Assembly: GCF_040784935.1 (NCBI RefSeq)
Contig: NZ_CP160680.1
Coordinates: 5,623,802 to 5,687,801, forward strand
DNA length: 64,000 nucleotides
Source of the DNA: Lewinella sp. LCG006
Lineage (GTDB): Bacteria; Bacteroidota; Bacteroidia; Chitinophagales; Saprospiraceae
Direction of reading: 5' to 3'
Positions 17,911 to 29,100 of the stretch are shown here, piece by piece. How positions within the stretch are numbered: position 1 is the stretch's first letter; every line of letters begins with the position of its first letter. Under the pieces are notes generated by a model. The model was not told where the DNA came from, made no database searches, and saw only the letters and a program-made list of their open reading frames with translations. Made by a program: the position numbers and the translations under genes.

Positions 17911-20900
17911 ATGAGCAAAACTTTACCTATCGTATCCGCTGTTTTCCTTTTGGTAGGATTACTATTGACAAATTCACTTCACTCGCAATGTGAAAACCCT
18001 ACTGTTGCACTACCTGATGCCTCAGTCCCTGTTAATGGTAACCTTGCAAACGCTTATTGTGTTACCGTTACTTTTAATCCCTCTGTTACAGGTTTTCCTA
18101 CCGGTTTGTCGCTGGATATTCAGCACACTTGGCAAGGTGATTTGGCATTGTGGATAGAAGTTGACGGAACCTATTTAAATATTTTTCAACGCCCCGGCGT
18201 AATAGGCAGTTGTACTGGTGGATGTCCTTGTGGAAACTCTGCCGATTTGGGCTCGCCTGGCAATCCTTCAAATTATACCTTCTCTGATGGTGGAGGCCCT
18301 GATCCTGAAAATGGTATGGCCCTTGGGGGCGGAAGTTATGGCGTCACTACCGATGATGCTTGTGGATTAGGAACGCCAGGAATTAATTCTTTTGCGGATT
18401 TATGGGCATTGTTCCCACCTGATGGAGACATCACTACAAACATTTGTATTTCAGATCACGCCGGAGCGGACTCAGGGGTTGCACTGGATATTACCTATAT
18501 CTTCCCCAATCCAGTTTTTTGTGGTTGTACCGATCCTGATGCACTTAATTTCGATCCCAATGCTGTAGTTGATGATGGCTCTTGTATCTATGATTGCCCT
18601 GATTTCAATATGACCATTAACAATAGCTCATACGAGTTTTGTGCAGGAAGCAACAGCTTTACCATGATTGCTACTGCTCCTGGCGCCAACGGAGCCACCT
18701 ACGAGTGGTCAGGCACTAATGGTGGTGATAGTTACTTGTCTAATCCTTTTTCATTGACAACCAACGTCAATCTTCCACCTGATTTTGTTGGGGATATTGT
18801 TTATACCATTACCGTAATCGATGAATTTGGTTGCGAAGACTTCTTGGAAGTGGAAGTATTGGTAGGAGAGGGGCCGGAAGTAGAAATCATTGGTGAAGAT
18901 TTAGTCTGTATTGACCAAACCACTTCGCTGGAATTAGACGGTGGCCCCTTTGATGATATCACCTGGAGCAATAACTCCTCCGCAGATAATATCAGCGTTG
19001 GCCCTGGCACTTATTCAGTGACAGTTGCTGATGCCGCAGGTTGTGAGTCCGTCGCCAGTTTTACGGTGGGTGCGCTTCCTGTTCCTCAGCCAGAAATTTT
19101 TGGCCCTGATGAAATTTGTGAAGGAGAAGAAGCCGTACTCGAGGTGACGGAAGATTTTGCGACCTACGAATGGTCGACGAATGAATCTTCCCCCACCATT
19201 GTCGTCACGGATCCTGGTGGTTATGAGCTTACCGTTACAGATGATAATGGCTGTGAAGGAACCACCAACTTTACCCTGGATATCGCCCCTCCTGTCATTG
19301 TAAACATTACAGGAAGCCTGGATTTTTGTGAAGGTGAAGGCACCATCCTTACCGCGACACCTGGTTTTGTAAGTTACGAATGGTCGACTTTTGATAACTT
19401 CCAGGATATTTTTGTGGACATACCAGATACCTATTCCGTGACCGTTACCAACGATTTGGGCTGTGAAGGTATTGCGGAAGTAGATGTGGAGGAGAATCCT
19501 CTTCCAGAACCCGAAATCAATGGCCCGGAAGCAGTGTGTATAGGAGAAACCATTACCCTTACGGCTACGCCAGGGTATGCCGGCTACAGTTGGTCTACCT
19601 CTTACAATACGGTTACTACACCAGTAGATGCAGCAGGTACTTACACCGTAACAGTCACCGATGGCAATGGCTGTCAAGGAGAAACAGATTTTGAAGTCAT
19701 TGAAGGGGAAGGTGTCGATGCGTATGTAGAAGGAGATTTATTCTTCTGTCCTGGGCAAAGCACGGATTTGACCATCACCGATGGCTATGATAGCTATGAA
19801 TGGTCGAATAACCTTGATGGCAATGAACAAACCATTGATGTTCAGGGTACTTACACGGTTACTGTCACCAGTGTGGATGGTTGTACCCAGATTCTCGACT
19901 TCTACGTCAATCAACTTACACCACCTAGTCCGACCATCTCCGGAGATTTGTCTATCTGTGAAGGAGAGTCTACTGACCTGGTTGTAAATGGCAGCTATCA
20001 GACCTACGAATGGTCGGATGGAACCGATAATTTTGAATTGACAGTTGACCAAACTGACACCTATTCGGTCACCGTCACCGACGATGATGGTTGTGAAGGA
20101 GAAACAAGCGTTGATGTCGTCGTAAACATTCCCGTAGATTTAGAGATAGCTGGGCCAGATGCGCTATGTAACAATGCTTTTGGTCAGGTGTCTATTTCGG
20201 GTAGTTTTCAGAGTGTTAACTGGATCGGTGGCCCGAGCAACACCAATATTTACGATGTCGTAGGGCCAGGAATCTACGAGGTAGAAGTAGTTGACCAGAA
20301 TGGTTGTGAAGCTTTTGCTTCGATTGATATACCATTAGGGGAGGCTGAGCCGATTGAAATCACCGGAGATGCACAGATTTGCTCCGATGGAGACGGACAG
20401 TTGATGGCTTCAGCGGGCTATGCTTCCTACGCTTGGAGCAATAACCAAACTACCCAGTCGATTACCATCACCACCCCTGGCACTTACTATGTCATCGGTA
20501 CCGATGATCAGGGTTGTGAAAGTTATGAAGAGTTTGAGGTGGTAGAAGTAGCTTCACCAACGCCGATGATCACTGGAGATCTCACGGTTTGTCCGGGTAG
20601 CACCACCGTGCTTACCACCGAAACAGGTTTTAACAACTACAGCTGGTCAGTAGGAGGAAGCACCAATCAAGTGACCAATGTCGGTACAGGCACGGTTACC
20701 GTAACGGTTACCAATGCGATAGGGTGTACAGGAGAAACGACTGTTGAAGTCGTTGGCGTTCCTAATCCTACACCGACCATCCTGGGAGACCTGATTCTTT
20801 GTGAAGACGAAATCAGCACCCTCAGTCTTAGTCAGATGTATACCAGCTACCTGTGGAGCGATACCAGCACCGATCCTACTTTGGATGTGATGGATGGTAC

Positions 20901-23900
20901 CACTGTAAGTGTCACCGTTACCGACAGTGAAGGATGTACAGGAAGCACCAGTGCGACCTTACAGGAAGTTATCCCCACGGTTGATATCACTGGAGATTTG
21001 GATTTCTGTGCTGGACAGACCACTTCTTTGAGTGTGCCAAATACGTTCAGTAGTTACGCCTGGTCTACAGGAGGTACCAGCAACACCATTACGACTTCTG
21101 GTACAATGGGCGTTACCGTTACTGTCACCGATGGTAATGGCTGTACGGCTACCGATTCCATTGGCTTAACGCAATATCCCCTACCATCAGTAGAGATCAC
21201 AGGGCGACTGAGTTTCTGTCCTGCAGGGGGTACCAACCTTACGGCTACGGCGGGTTATGTCAGTTACGCCTGGTCCAATAATGCTAACACAAATACCATT
21301 TTTCTTAACCAAGCAGGTACCTACACCGTCACGGTCACGGATGCCAATGGTTGTCAGAATACGGCTTCCGCTACGATAGTTGAAGATTCCGAACTTGATC
21401 CTGTCATCAATGGCGTCCCTAGCTTCTGCGCGGGCTTGAGTACTACGCTTACCGTACCGGATGACTTCAGCACTTACATGTGGTCCAACAATGCCCAGGT
21501 CAACGAAATTAGTGTCAGTACACCGGGGACTTATACGGTTACCGTGGCTGATGAATTTGGTTGTATGGGAACCGCTTCGGTACAGGTGGCATCATTGCCA
21601 TTGCCAACACCTACCATCAGTGGTGATCTTGACTATTGTATTGGCAGCAGCACTACCCTCAATGGAGGGAACGGTTATGCAAGCTACAACTGGAGTGGGA
21701 CAGGGAATACCAATCAGTTCCTGACTGTAACGAACCCTGGAAATTACGGCCTGACCGTTACGGATAACAATGGCTGTATTGGTACGACTTCTACGACGGT
21801 TATCGAAAATGCTTTACCTGTACCTAGCATCTTGGGCGAACCGGGCTTTTGCCCCGGTTTAACAACGACACTGTCTTCGTCGACAGGATTTTCTTCCTAC
21901 CAATGGAGTACGGGGGCAAGTGGAACCAGTATCGAAGTAAGTACGGCTGCAACCATCAGCTTGTCGGTGACCGATGCCAATGGTTGTGTTGGGGTCACCA
22001 GCCAGCCAGTAGAAGAATATGTTACCGCAATACCTGCAATCACGGGAGCACCCCAGTTCTGTCCAGGCACCAGCACCAATTTAAGTGCTGAAGCTGGTTT
22101 TGTTAACTACAACTGGTCAAATGGTGCTTCTACTCCTAATATAACGGCTACGCAAGTTGGAACGATCTCGCTGATGGTGACGGATGACAATGGCTGTGTC
22201 ACTTCAAACAGTTTAGACCTCAGCAACTATATCGTCACACCACCAATGATTACCGCGCCGCCAGGATTCTGTAGTGGTAGTACGGCTACCTTGATGGCTA
22301 CTCCTGGTTATGCGGAATATCTATGGTCAAACACTGCTCAAACAGCAGATATTACGGTGAGTACAGGTGGTGTCTACGAGTTGGATGTCATTGATACCAA
22401 TGGTTGTCCTTCTGAAGCCGCTATCAACGTTCAGCAATATGCACTGCCAACGCCTTCTATTGGAGGCTCCTTGACTTACTGCATTGGCAATAGCACCCAA
22501 CTCAATGCGGGCGCGACTTACGCTGCTTACAGTTGGTCAAATGGTAGCGATCAGCCAGAAATTACGGTGAGTACACCAGGTAGTGTTGGTCTGACCGTAA
22601 CGGACAACCGTGGATGTGTAGGCAGTACCTCGGAATTGGTCAACGAAGCGACGGAGCTTTCGCCCGTAATCTCTGGAGACCGAGACTATTGTGTTGGCTT
22701 GTCTACAACGCTAAGTGCAGGTTCAGGATTTGCCACCTACCAGTGGTCCAATGGTGCTACCACCAATAGCATTACCGTGAACCAGCCGGGAACTTACACC
22801 CTTAACGTGACGGATGCTGGAGGCTGTGCGGGTACTGCCACAGCAGAAGTCGTAGAGAATGCTTTGCCAACCCCTCAGATTTCGGGAGATTTGGATTTCT
22901 GTGCCGGTTTATCGACGCAGCTTTCTGCTACGCCAGGTTTTGTGGATTACCAGTGGAGTACGGGAGCACCAACAACGATGGTGACGGTGAATACGCCCGG
23001 CGTATATTCCGTAACGGTAGAAGATAGCAATGGTTGTATCAATCAAACAAGCACTACGGTCATCGAACAGGCACTGCCAGTCTTCTCAATCGTAGGACCT
23101 ACCAATTTCTGTGTAGACTCGTTCACTATGCTCAATGTACAGCCAGCATTTGCTGCTTACAATTGGAGCATAGGCAGTGATCAGCAATCCGTGCAGGTAA
23201 GTACGGGAGGAACCGTAGGAGTGACGGTAACGGACTCGAACGGATGTATTTCCTCAAGTGCTCAGACGGTGGCAACGGTGCCGCTGCCACTTGCAGATGC
23301 TGGTAACCCTCAGGATCTGGATTGTGAAGTGTTGGAAGTAAATATTGGTGGAAACGGCAGCACCACTGGCAGCCAATTTACTTACCAATGGACAGGACCA
23401 GGTATAACGCCTGCTAACGAAAATTTGCTGACACCTACGGTAAGTGAACCGGGGATTTATACCCTGCAAGTGACCAATGAAAACTACGGTTGTTTGAGTG
23501 CACCTGCGCAGGTAGAAATAGAAGATTTGGCTTACACGCCACAAATCGTCTTAGAGGTATTGGATGTTTTAGACTGTGCCACAGCAACCGTTCAAATTGA
23601 TGCGCGAGATTCCGATGGCGGACCTCAGTTTGTCTACCAATGGTACGACGAAAATCTGAACCCCATAGTGGGAGGTAACTCCTTGCTACTGGAAGTTAAT
23701 CAGGCGCAATTTTATACGCTCAGTATTATCGATACCATTACCGGATGTGATAATCTTGGTATGATAGAAGTGACGGAGAATGAATTGTATCCCGTCGCGG
23801 AAGCAGGCTTAGCGCAACTCATCACTTGTGGTGAACCTATTGTAACACTTGATGGTAGCAGTTCTCAAATGGGAGGACAAATTACTTATAACTGGACCAC

Positions 23901-25071
23901 TCCTGATGGAACCATTGTAGGGAATAACAATGCAAGTATCGCATCGGCCAATCAACCCGGCTGGTACTACCTCTTGGTGACGGATGAACAAAATGGTTGT
24001 GCCAATATTGACTCGGTCTTGGTGACCCAAAATACGGCACTGCCAACTGCGCAGACCAGCGATGATTTTGAATTGGATTGCAATTATCCTACTACTTCAT
24101 TGAGCGGGGCAGGAAGTTCACAGGGCAGTAATTATACTTACCAGTGGTTCCTCAATGGCAATGCCATCAATGATGCAACGGGCCTACAATTGACTGCACA
24201 AGCACCGGGTACCTATATGTTGGTTGTCACCGATGTGGTGAATGAATGTACTGCCCAGGATATCGTGGAAATATCCCTGAATCCGGAGCAGCCCCAAGCC
24301 CTCAATTTTATCACCGACACTCCAACCTGTGCCGGCGATGATGATGGCGGCATTATCCTGACGGGGGTCGAAGGTGGTATTCCTCCTTATTCGTACAGCA
24401 TTGGAGGAGCGCCGTATGGCAATATTACCAACTACAACAACTTGGTTGCTGGCGATTATCAAGTAGTGGTAGAAGATGCTACGGGCTGTCTTTTACTGAC
24501 TACCATCACCGTACCTGACGGCAACGATCTGACGCTGGAATTAGGTGATGATCAATACCTTACAGAAGGAGAATTGGCCGACATCTACCCGCAAATTAGC
24601 GTGGATACTTCTGTGTTGGTGAGCCTTGATTGGCAGACGATTGCCACCCTTCCTTGTCCGGAATGTGTGATACAACGTGATCTGGCATTGAGTGAATCTA
24701 CCCAGTTCTTCCTTTCCATAGAGGACGAAAATGGTTGTACCGCTCGTGATTTGCTCACCATCTTTGTCAAAAAAGACCGGAATATTTATGTTCCTAATGC
24801 CTTCTCACCGGATGGCAATGGCGACAATGATTTTTTCTATATTTTCTCGGATGACAGTGTCGAAAAAATCCGATCCTTCCTGGTCTTCAACCGCTGGGGA
24901 GAAGCCGTCTTTGAAGTCTATGGCAGCCAACCCAATGATCCCCGCTGGGGCTGGGACGGCAATTACCGCGGAGAACCCGTAAATGCTGCCGTTTACGTAT
25001 GGTTTGCCGAGATAGAATTCAAAAACGGGGATGTAGAAATCATCAAAGGAGATGTGATTATCATGCGGTAA
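17911..25071 (+). CDS. Giant secreted Ig-like repeat protein, type B (CHU_C) T9SS domain; paralogue of the preceding gene
   Basis: The 2386-residue product starts at ATG 17911, where a clear signal peptide begins (MSKTLPIVSAVFLLVGLLLTN); the in-frame extension upstream is not signal-like. Domain order matches the upstream paralogue: P-domain-like N-terminus (SLDIQHTWQGDLALWIE), GCTDPDALNFDPNAVVDDGS at about 205, 21 short Ig-like repeats (about 323-1788), four longer repeats, one SprB-type repeat (about 2124-2205) and a CHU_C domain (about 2292-2386, VPNAFSPDGNGDNDFF). It has five more short repeats than its neighbour. Repeats contain many EWS/YNWS and TVTDNNGC motifs with conserved cysteines, two per repeat, probably disulphide-bonded. 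Adhesion or gliding is inferred from the family. A terminator follows. Confidence 0.92.
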   Translation: MSKTLPIVSAVFLLVGLLLTNSLHSQCENPTVALPDASVPVNGNLANAYCVTVTFNPSVTGFPTGLSLDIQHTWQGDLALWIEVDGTYLNIFQRPGVIGSCTGGCPCGNSADLGSPGNPSNYTFSDGGGPDPENGMALGGGSYGVTTDDACGLGTPGINSFADLWALFPPDGDITTNICISDHAGADSGVALDITYIFPNPVFCGCTDPDALNFDPNAVVDDGSCIYDCPDFNMTINNSSYEFCAGSNSFTMIATAPGANGATYEWSGTNGGDSYLSNPFSLTTNVNLPPDFVGDIVYTITVIDEFGCEDFLEVEVLVGEGPEVEIIGEDLVCIDQTTSLELDGGPFDDITWSNNSSADNISVGPGTYSVTVADAAGCESVASFTVGALPVPQPEIFGPDEICEGEEAVLEVTEDFATYEWSTNESSPTIVVTDPGGYELTVTDDNGCEGTTNFTLDIAPPVIVNITGSLDFCEGEGTILTATPGFVSYEWSTFDNFQDIFVDIPDTYSVTVTNDLGCEGIAEVDVEENPLPEPEINGPEAVCIGETITLTATPGYAGYSWSTSYNTVTTPVDAAGTYTVTVTDGNGCQGETDFEVIEGEGVDAYVEGDLFFCPGQSTDLTITDGYDSYEWSNNLDGNEQTIDVQGTYTVTVTSVDGCTQILDFYVNQLTPPSPTISGDLSICEGESTDLVVNGSYQTYEWSDGTDNFELTVDQTDTYSVTVTDDDGCEGETSVDVVVNIPVDLEIAGPDALCNNAFGQVSISGSFQSVNWIGGPSNTNIYDVVGPGIYEVEVVDQNGCEAFASIDIPLGEAEPIEITGDAQICSDGDGQLMASAGYASYAWSNNQTTQSITITTPGTYYVIGTDDQGCESYEEFEVVEVASPTPMITGDLTVCPGSTTVLTTETGFNNYSWSVGGSTNQVTNVGTGTVTVTVTNAIGCTGETTVEVVGVPNPTPTILGDLILCEDEISTLSLSQMYTSYLWSDTSTDPTLDVMDGTTVSVTVTDSEGCTGSTSATLQEVIPTVDITGDLDFCAGQTTSLSVPNTFSSYAWSTGGTSNTITTSGTMGVTVTVTDGNGCTATDSIGLTQYPLPSVEITGRLSFCPAGGTNLTATAGYVSYAWSNNANTNTIFLNQAGTYTVTVTDANGCQNTASATIVEDSELDPVINGVPSFCAGLSTTLTVPDDFSTYMWSNNAQVNEISVSTPGTYTVTVADEFGCMGTASVQVASLPLPTPTISGDLDYCIGSSTTLNGGNGYASYNWSGTGNTNQFLTVTNPGNYGLTVTDNNGCIGTTSTTVIENALPVPSILGEPGFCPGLTTTLSSSTGFSSYQWSTGASGTSIEVSTAATISLSVTDANGCVGVTSQPVEEYVTAIPAITGAPQFCPGTSTNLSAEAGFVNYNWSNGASTPNITATQVGTISLMVTDDNGCVTSNSLDLSNYIVTPPMITAPPGFCSGSTATLMATPGYAEYLWSNTAQTADITVSTGGVYELDVIDTNGCPSEAAINVQQYALPTPSIGGSLTYCIGNSTQLNAGATYAAYSWSNGSDQPEITVSTPGSVGLTVTDNRGCVGSTSELVNEATELSPVISGDRDYCVGLSTTLSAGSGFATYQWSNGATTNSITVNQPGTYTLNVTDAGGCAGTATAEVVENALPTPQISGDLDFCAGLSTQLSATPGFVDYQWSTGAPTTMVTVNTPGVYSVTVEDSNGCINQTSTTVIEQALPVFSIVGPTNFCVDSFTMLNVQPAFAAYNWSIGSDQQSVQVSTGGTVGVTVTDSNGCISSSAQTVATVPLPLADAGNPQDLDCEVLEVNIGGNGSTTGSQFTYQWTGPGITPANENLLTPTVSEPGIYTLQVTNENYGCLSAPAQVEIEDLAYTPQIVLEVLDVLDCATATVQIDARDSDGGPQFVYQWYDENLNPIVGGNSLLLEVNQAQFYTLSIIDTITGCDNLGMIEVTENELYPVAEAGLAQLITCGEPIVTLDGSSSQMGGQITYNWTTPDGTIVGNNNASIASANQPGWYYLLVTDEQNGCANIDSVLVTQNTALPTAQTSDDFELDCNYPTTSLSGAGSSQGSNYTYQWFLNGNAINDATGLQLTAQAPGTYMLVVTDVVNECTAQDIVEISLNPEQPQALNFITDTPTCAGDDDGGIILTGVEGGIPPYSYSIGGAPYGNITNYNNLVAGDYQVVVEDATGCLLLTTITVPDGNDLTLELGDDQYLTEGELADIYPQISVDTSVLVSLDWQTIATLPCPECVIQRDLALSESTQFFLSIEDENGCTARDLLTIFVKKDRNIYVPNAFSPDGNGDNDFFYIFSDDSVEKIRSFLVFNRWGEAVFEVYGSQPNDPRWGWDGNYRGEPVNAAVYVWFAEIEFKNGDVEIIKGDVIIMR

Positions 25072-25082
25072 ACACATTGCGT

Positions 25083-25121
25083 AGAAAGGGTAGGGGGAAC
25101 AATCTCTCTACCCTTTCTTTG
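25083..25121 (+). terminator. Terminator-like hairpin after the second giant gene
   Basis: An 11-bp perfect stem (AGAAAGGGTAG, 25083-25093, with 25108-25118) and a 14-base loop lie directly after the stop. The T-tract is short. Confidence 0.7.
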
Positions 25122-25251
25122 TAGATCACTCTGAAATTTTAGAGGAACTCCCTATCTTTAGCACAATCCGAAAAGCGCACGGGCAATGCGACCATCGGTA
25201 GGATAAAACGAAAAACCAGGAGCAAATCATTGCTCCATCTAACTCAGGGCT

Positions 25252-26028
25252 ATGTTGGGTGCTATTGCCGGTGATATCATTGGCTCGATCTACGAAAAAG
25301 ATCCGGTCAAAGACGTGCGTTTTCCGCTCTTCACCAAGGATTCTCACTTTACGGATGACACGGTGCTCACCGTCGCAGTAGCAGATAGTTTGCTTTCAGA
25401 AACCTCTTTCGCTAAGAACATCAAAGATTATGCTTGCCGATATCCTTTGGCAGGCTATGGAGGTACTTTTATGAAATGGATGACGGGAATTATTCAGGGC
25501 CCTTACAACAGCTGGGGCAATGGATCTGCGATGCGCGTCAGCCCCGTTGGATTCGCGTTTGAACAACTGGCTGATGTTATGAAAGTTGCTAAAGCCAGTG
25601 CCGAGGTTACGCATAATCACCCCGAAGGAATCAAAGGTGCACAAGCAGTAGCGTCCGTCATTTACCTCGCCCGCTCCGGCTTTGGTAAACCGCTGATAAA
25701 AGACCATGTTCAACGTATCTTTGGTTACGACCTGGAACAAAAATTGGAGGATATTCGGCCTGGCTATCAATTTGATGTTAGTTGTCAGGGGTCCGTACCT
25801 CCTTCTATCATTGCTTTTCTGGAAAGTAACAACTGGGAAAGCGCCGTGCGTAATGCTATTTCTCTGGGCGGTGATGCCGATACCATGGCTTGCATTGCCG
25901 GTGCGATTGCCGAAGCTTTTTACGGAGGAGTGCCTGTGGAAATTGAGGCAGAGGTCATGAAGCGAATCCCGGAACCTTTCCAACAAACCATTAGTGTTTT
26001 TTACGAAGCATTTCCCTGGCAAGATTAA
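25252..26028 (+). CDS. ADP-ribosylglycohydrolase family protein
   Basis: The 258-residue protein has the DraG/ARH fold signatures: GAIAGDIIGS at the start, FTDDTVLTVAVAD (metal-binding Asp pair), GNGSAMRVSPVG, THNHPEGIKGAQAVA, and SLGGDADTMACIAGAIAEAFYG (second metal site). The family removes ADP-ribose from proteins or hydrolyses related N-glycosidic bonds using two Mg ions. The length is typical for the compact bacterial form. It sits alone between two giant surface-protein genes on the same strand, so the context says little about its target. It has no signal peptide and should act in the cytoplasm. Confidence 0.93.
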   Translation: MLGAIAGDIIGSIYEKDPVKDVRFPLFTKDSHFTDDTVLTVAVADSLLSETSFAKNIKDYACRYPLAGYGGTFMKWMTGIIQGPYNSWGNGSAMRVSPVGFAFEQLADVMKVAKASAEVTHNHPEGIKGAQAVASVIYLARSGFGKPLIKDHVQRIFGYDLEQKLEDIRPGYQFDVSCQGSVPPSIIAFLESNNWESAVRNAISLGGDADTMACIAGAIAEAFYGGVPVEIEAEVMKRIPEPFQQTISVFYEAFPWQD

Positions 26029-26034
26029 AAACTG

Positions 26035-26048
26035 ACGGTAAGCCGTCG
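26035..26048 (+). other. Small hairpin after the ADP-ribosylglycohydrolase gene
   Basis: GACGG-TAAG-CCGTC forms a 5-bp stem seven bases after the stop codon. No T-run follows directly, so a terminator function is doubtful. Confidence 0.3.
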
Positions 26049-26139
26049 ATCTTGTCGCTTATTTTTCTGCTAAAGCTGTCCTTTGCGTATTATTGTACGG
26101 CTTAACTATCAAAACTACACCCACTGAACTCTTCTTGAA

Positions 26140-29100
26140 ATGATACGTCTTCTACTCCTTTTTATTTTCTCCATTTCATCGCTTGCACTTTTCGCCCAAT
26201 TGGAAGTGTCCAACGCAGCTCCCATCACTCCCGAAAACTTGATTTCCAACGTCTTTCTAGGCGAGGGAGTGGAGGTGGTGAGCATCACCTATGCTGGTGC
26301 ACCCGGCGCAGTAGGCCTCTTTACCCAGGGAAGTGCGGCCATCGGGATGGAGAGAGGAATCGTCATGACTACAGGTGCTGCAGTATCTTCTCCTGGCCAA
26401 ACCGGGGTGAATGCTCCCGCCAGCGCCCAGGCTTCCTTTAACAACGGAAGCACCGCTTCGGATGCCGATTTGCTCGGGATTGTAGGCAATAATATTGGGA
26501 TCAATAATGTCACCAGTTACATCATCGAGTTTATCCCCGTCAATGATACCTTGCGTTTTACTTACGCATTTGCTTCGGAAGAATATCCAGAATTTGCCTG
26601 TACCAATTACAACGACGTTTTTGGGTTTTTCATCAGTGGCCCTGGTATCAATGGTCCTTACCAAAACAATGCAGAAAACATTGCCCTGATTCCCGGGACT
26701 GATCGCCCCGTTACGATTAATAATGTGAACCCAGGTATGCTAGGTTCCGCCGGGGGAACGATCGCTAATTGTAGTGGTGATAATGGTTCATTGGCTTTCG
26801 CCGGATTTTATAATGCCAATAACGGTAATACGCTACCCGTTTACGATGGTTTTACCGATGTTTTTGTCGCCCAGGCGGTCGTACAACCTTGTAGCACTTA
26901 TACCATCAAGCTGGTTATTGCGGATGCTTTTGATGCTATTTTCGACTCAGGGGTATTTCTTGAAGCCAAGAGTTTTGGTACTGGCTCGCTGGATGTGAAA
27001 ATTGAAGGCTTGGCGATTGATGGTGGCCTGGCGGAAGGCTGTGGGGCCGGAGAAATTGTTTTCAACTTGCCAGCTCCCGTAGAAGCTGATTACGATGTAG
27101 AATTTGCGGTAGGAGGTACGGCAACTCCTGGTGTGGATTATCCCACTTTGCCGAGTACCATCATCATTCCCCAAGGAGACAGCACCTTTCGTTTGCCCAT
27201 CAGCGCCTATGAAGATTTTCTAGTAGAAGGCGACGAAACGATAGAACTCAGCGTGCAGCGTGATCCTTGTAATCGAGATACTTTTACCATTATTATCAAA
27301 GATAATCGATTGGTTGATCCAGACTTAGGTCCTGATTTGATCGTGTGCCCTACTGATGAGACCCAACTGGATGGAACGGTACCCATAGAGCTGCCCGATC
27401 CACCCCGTTTTGTGAACAATACGCCACTAGCGATTAATCAAACGAACGTGCCTTTTATTTCAGAAATTGATGTATTCGGCGTTCTTCCCGTAGAGCTTGG
27501 CCCCGAGGCCATAAAAATGATCTGTATCGATAGCCTTGAACATCAATGGATTGATGATTTGGATATTTATCTGGTTGGCCCTGATGGGCAATTCCTGGAG
27601 CTTACTACTGATAATGGTGCGGAAGGAGGCAATGGTATCGCCTTCGATTATTACCAAGGCACTTGTTTTACGGTGGATGCTACAACCGTCATTAATTCAC
27701 CTGGCCCCTTTGCACCAGCTTCAGCAGTGCCCTTTACGGGGAACTGGCTGCCCGAAGGCGTTTTTTCTGATCTTTGGGATGGCAATTACCGTACCAACGG
27801 CACTTGGCAGTTGGTCGTTACGGATGATACACAAGGCCTAGGAGGGACGCTTTTCTCTTGGAGCATCTGTTTCAACCCCGTTTACCAAGTTGAATATTCC
27901 TGGAGTCCGGCGGCGGGATTGAGCTGTACCGATTGTCCTGATCCAATAGCTTCGCCAGATACCAGTACGACTTACATCCTCACGGTTTCCGATTCTTATG
28001 GTTGTATCAAACAGGACACCATTAACTTTGAGGTTTTACCAGCCCTGACCATGTCTCCATTACAGTGTGGAGCATTGACGACCAGTTCGGTTCAAGTGGT
28101 GTGGCCTGCCGTGGCAGGTGCCTTAGGTTATGAGGTGAGTATCAATGGTGGCCCATGGATACCCGCTTCCGGCAACTTAGAGCACATCGTCACCGGCCTT
28201 GGCCTGGAGGAAGAGGTGGAAGTAATGGTGCGTGCTATAGCCACTTGTCCAAGCTTTCCTTCGACCATTACTTGTACTAGTTTGAATTGTACCCCGGCCA
28301 GCTTAGCCGCTATTCCGGTAGATGTCAATTGCTTTGGGGGCGATGATGGCAGCGTACAAATCAATGTTGTCACAGGCACGGGGCCATTTACTTATGAGTT
28401 GGCAGGCCAAACAAATAACAATGGTAGCTTTACGAATTTACCCGCGAACAGCTACGTCGCAACGGTAACAGATGGTGATGGCTGCCCAGGAAATATCAGC
28501 TTTGTGATTGAACAACCACCCGTTCCAAATATCACAGAAGTCATCGAAAATCCCTTGGATTGTAATGGTGATACGGACGGAGCGCTGACCGTCGCCATCG
28601 TAAATGGCAATGGCCCATATACTTTTGATTGGGGCAATGGCATTACAGACTCTATCGCAACGGGACTCAACGCCGGCATGTATGCGGTAGATTTGGTGGA
28701 TGCTGGAAACTGTCCGTTTACTTTGAATATCGAATTAACAGAGCCACCGCTATTGTCAACCAATGTGGTCGCTGATTCGGTGAGCTGTTTTGGTGAAAAC
28801 ACGGGACAAGCCAGGGTGATCACCGAAGGCGGGAGTATGCCTTACACTTACTTATGGGATGATGGTCAACTCACTGATACGGCTTTCCTCCTGGTTGCGG
28901 GTACTTACAATATTGCCGTGACGGACGCGCTGGGCTGTGTTTTGTCCAGTACCATTACCGTAGCAGAACCACCAGCATTAACCGCAACAGTCAGTACAAC
29001 CCCGGCGCTTTGCAACAGTACCAATACGGGTAGCCTGATGGTCGTGCCCGCAGGTGGCACCCCTGGGTATACTTATAGTTGGAGAAACACAGCAGACAAT

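Noticed and set aside
19015-19677. 220-codon minus-strand open frame inside the second giant gene
   Set aside because: It is antisense to regular Ig-like repeats, and the repeat structure explains the lack of stops.
25396-26022. 208-codon minus-strand open frame
   Set aside because: It lies wholly antisense to the ADP-ribosylglycohydrolase gene, whose motifs are clear.
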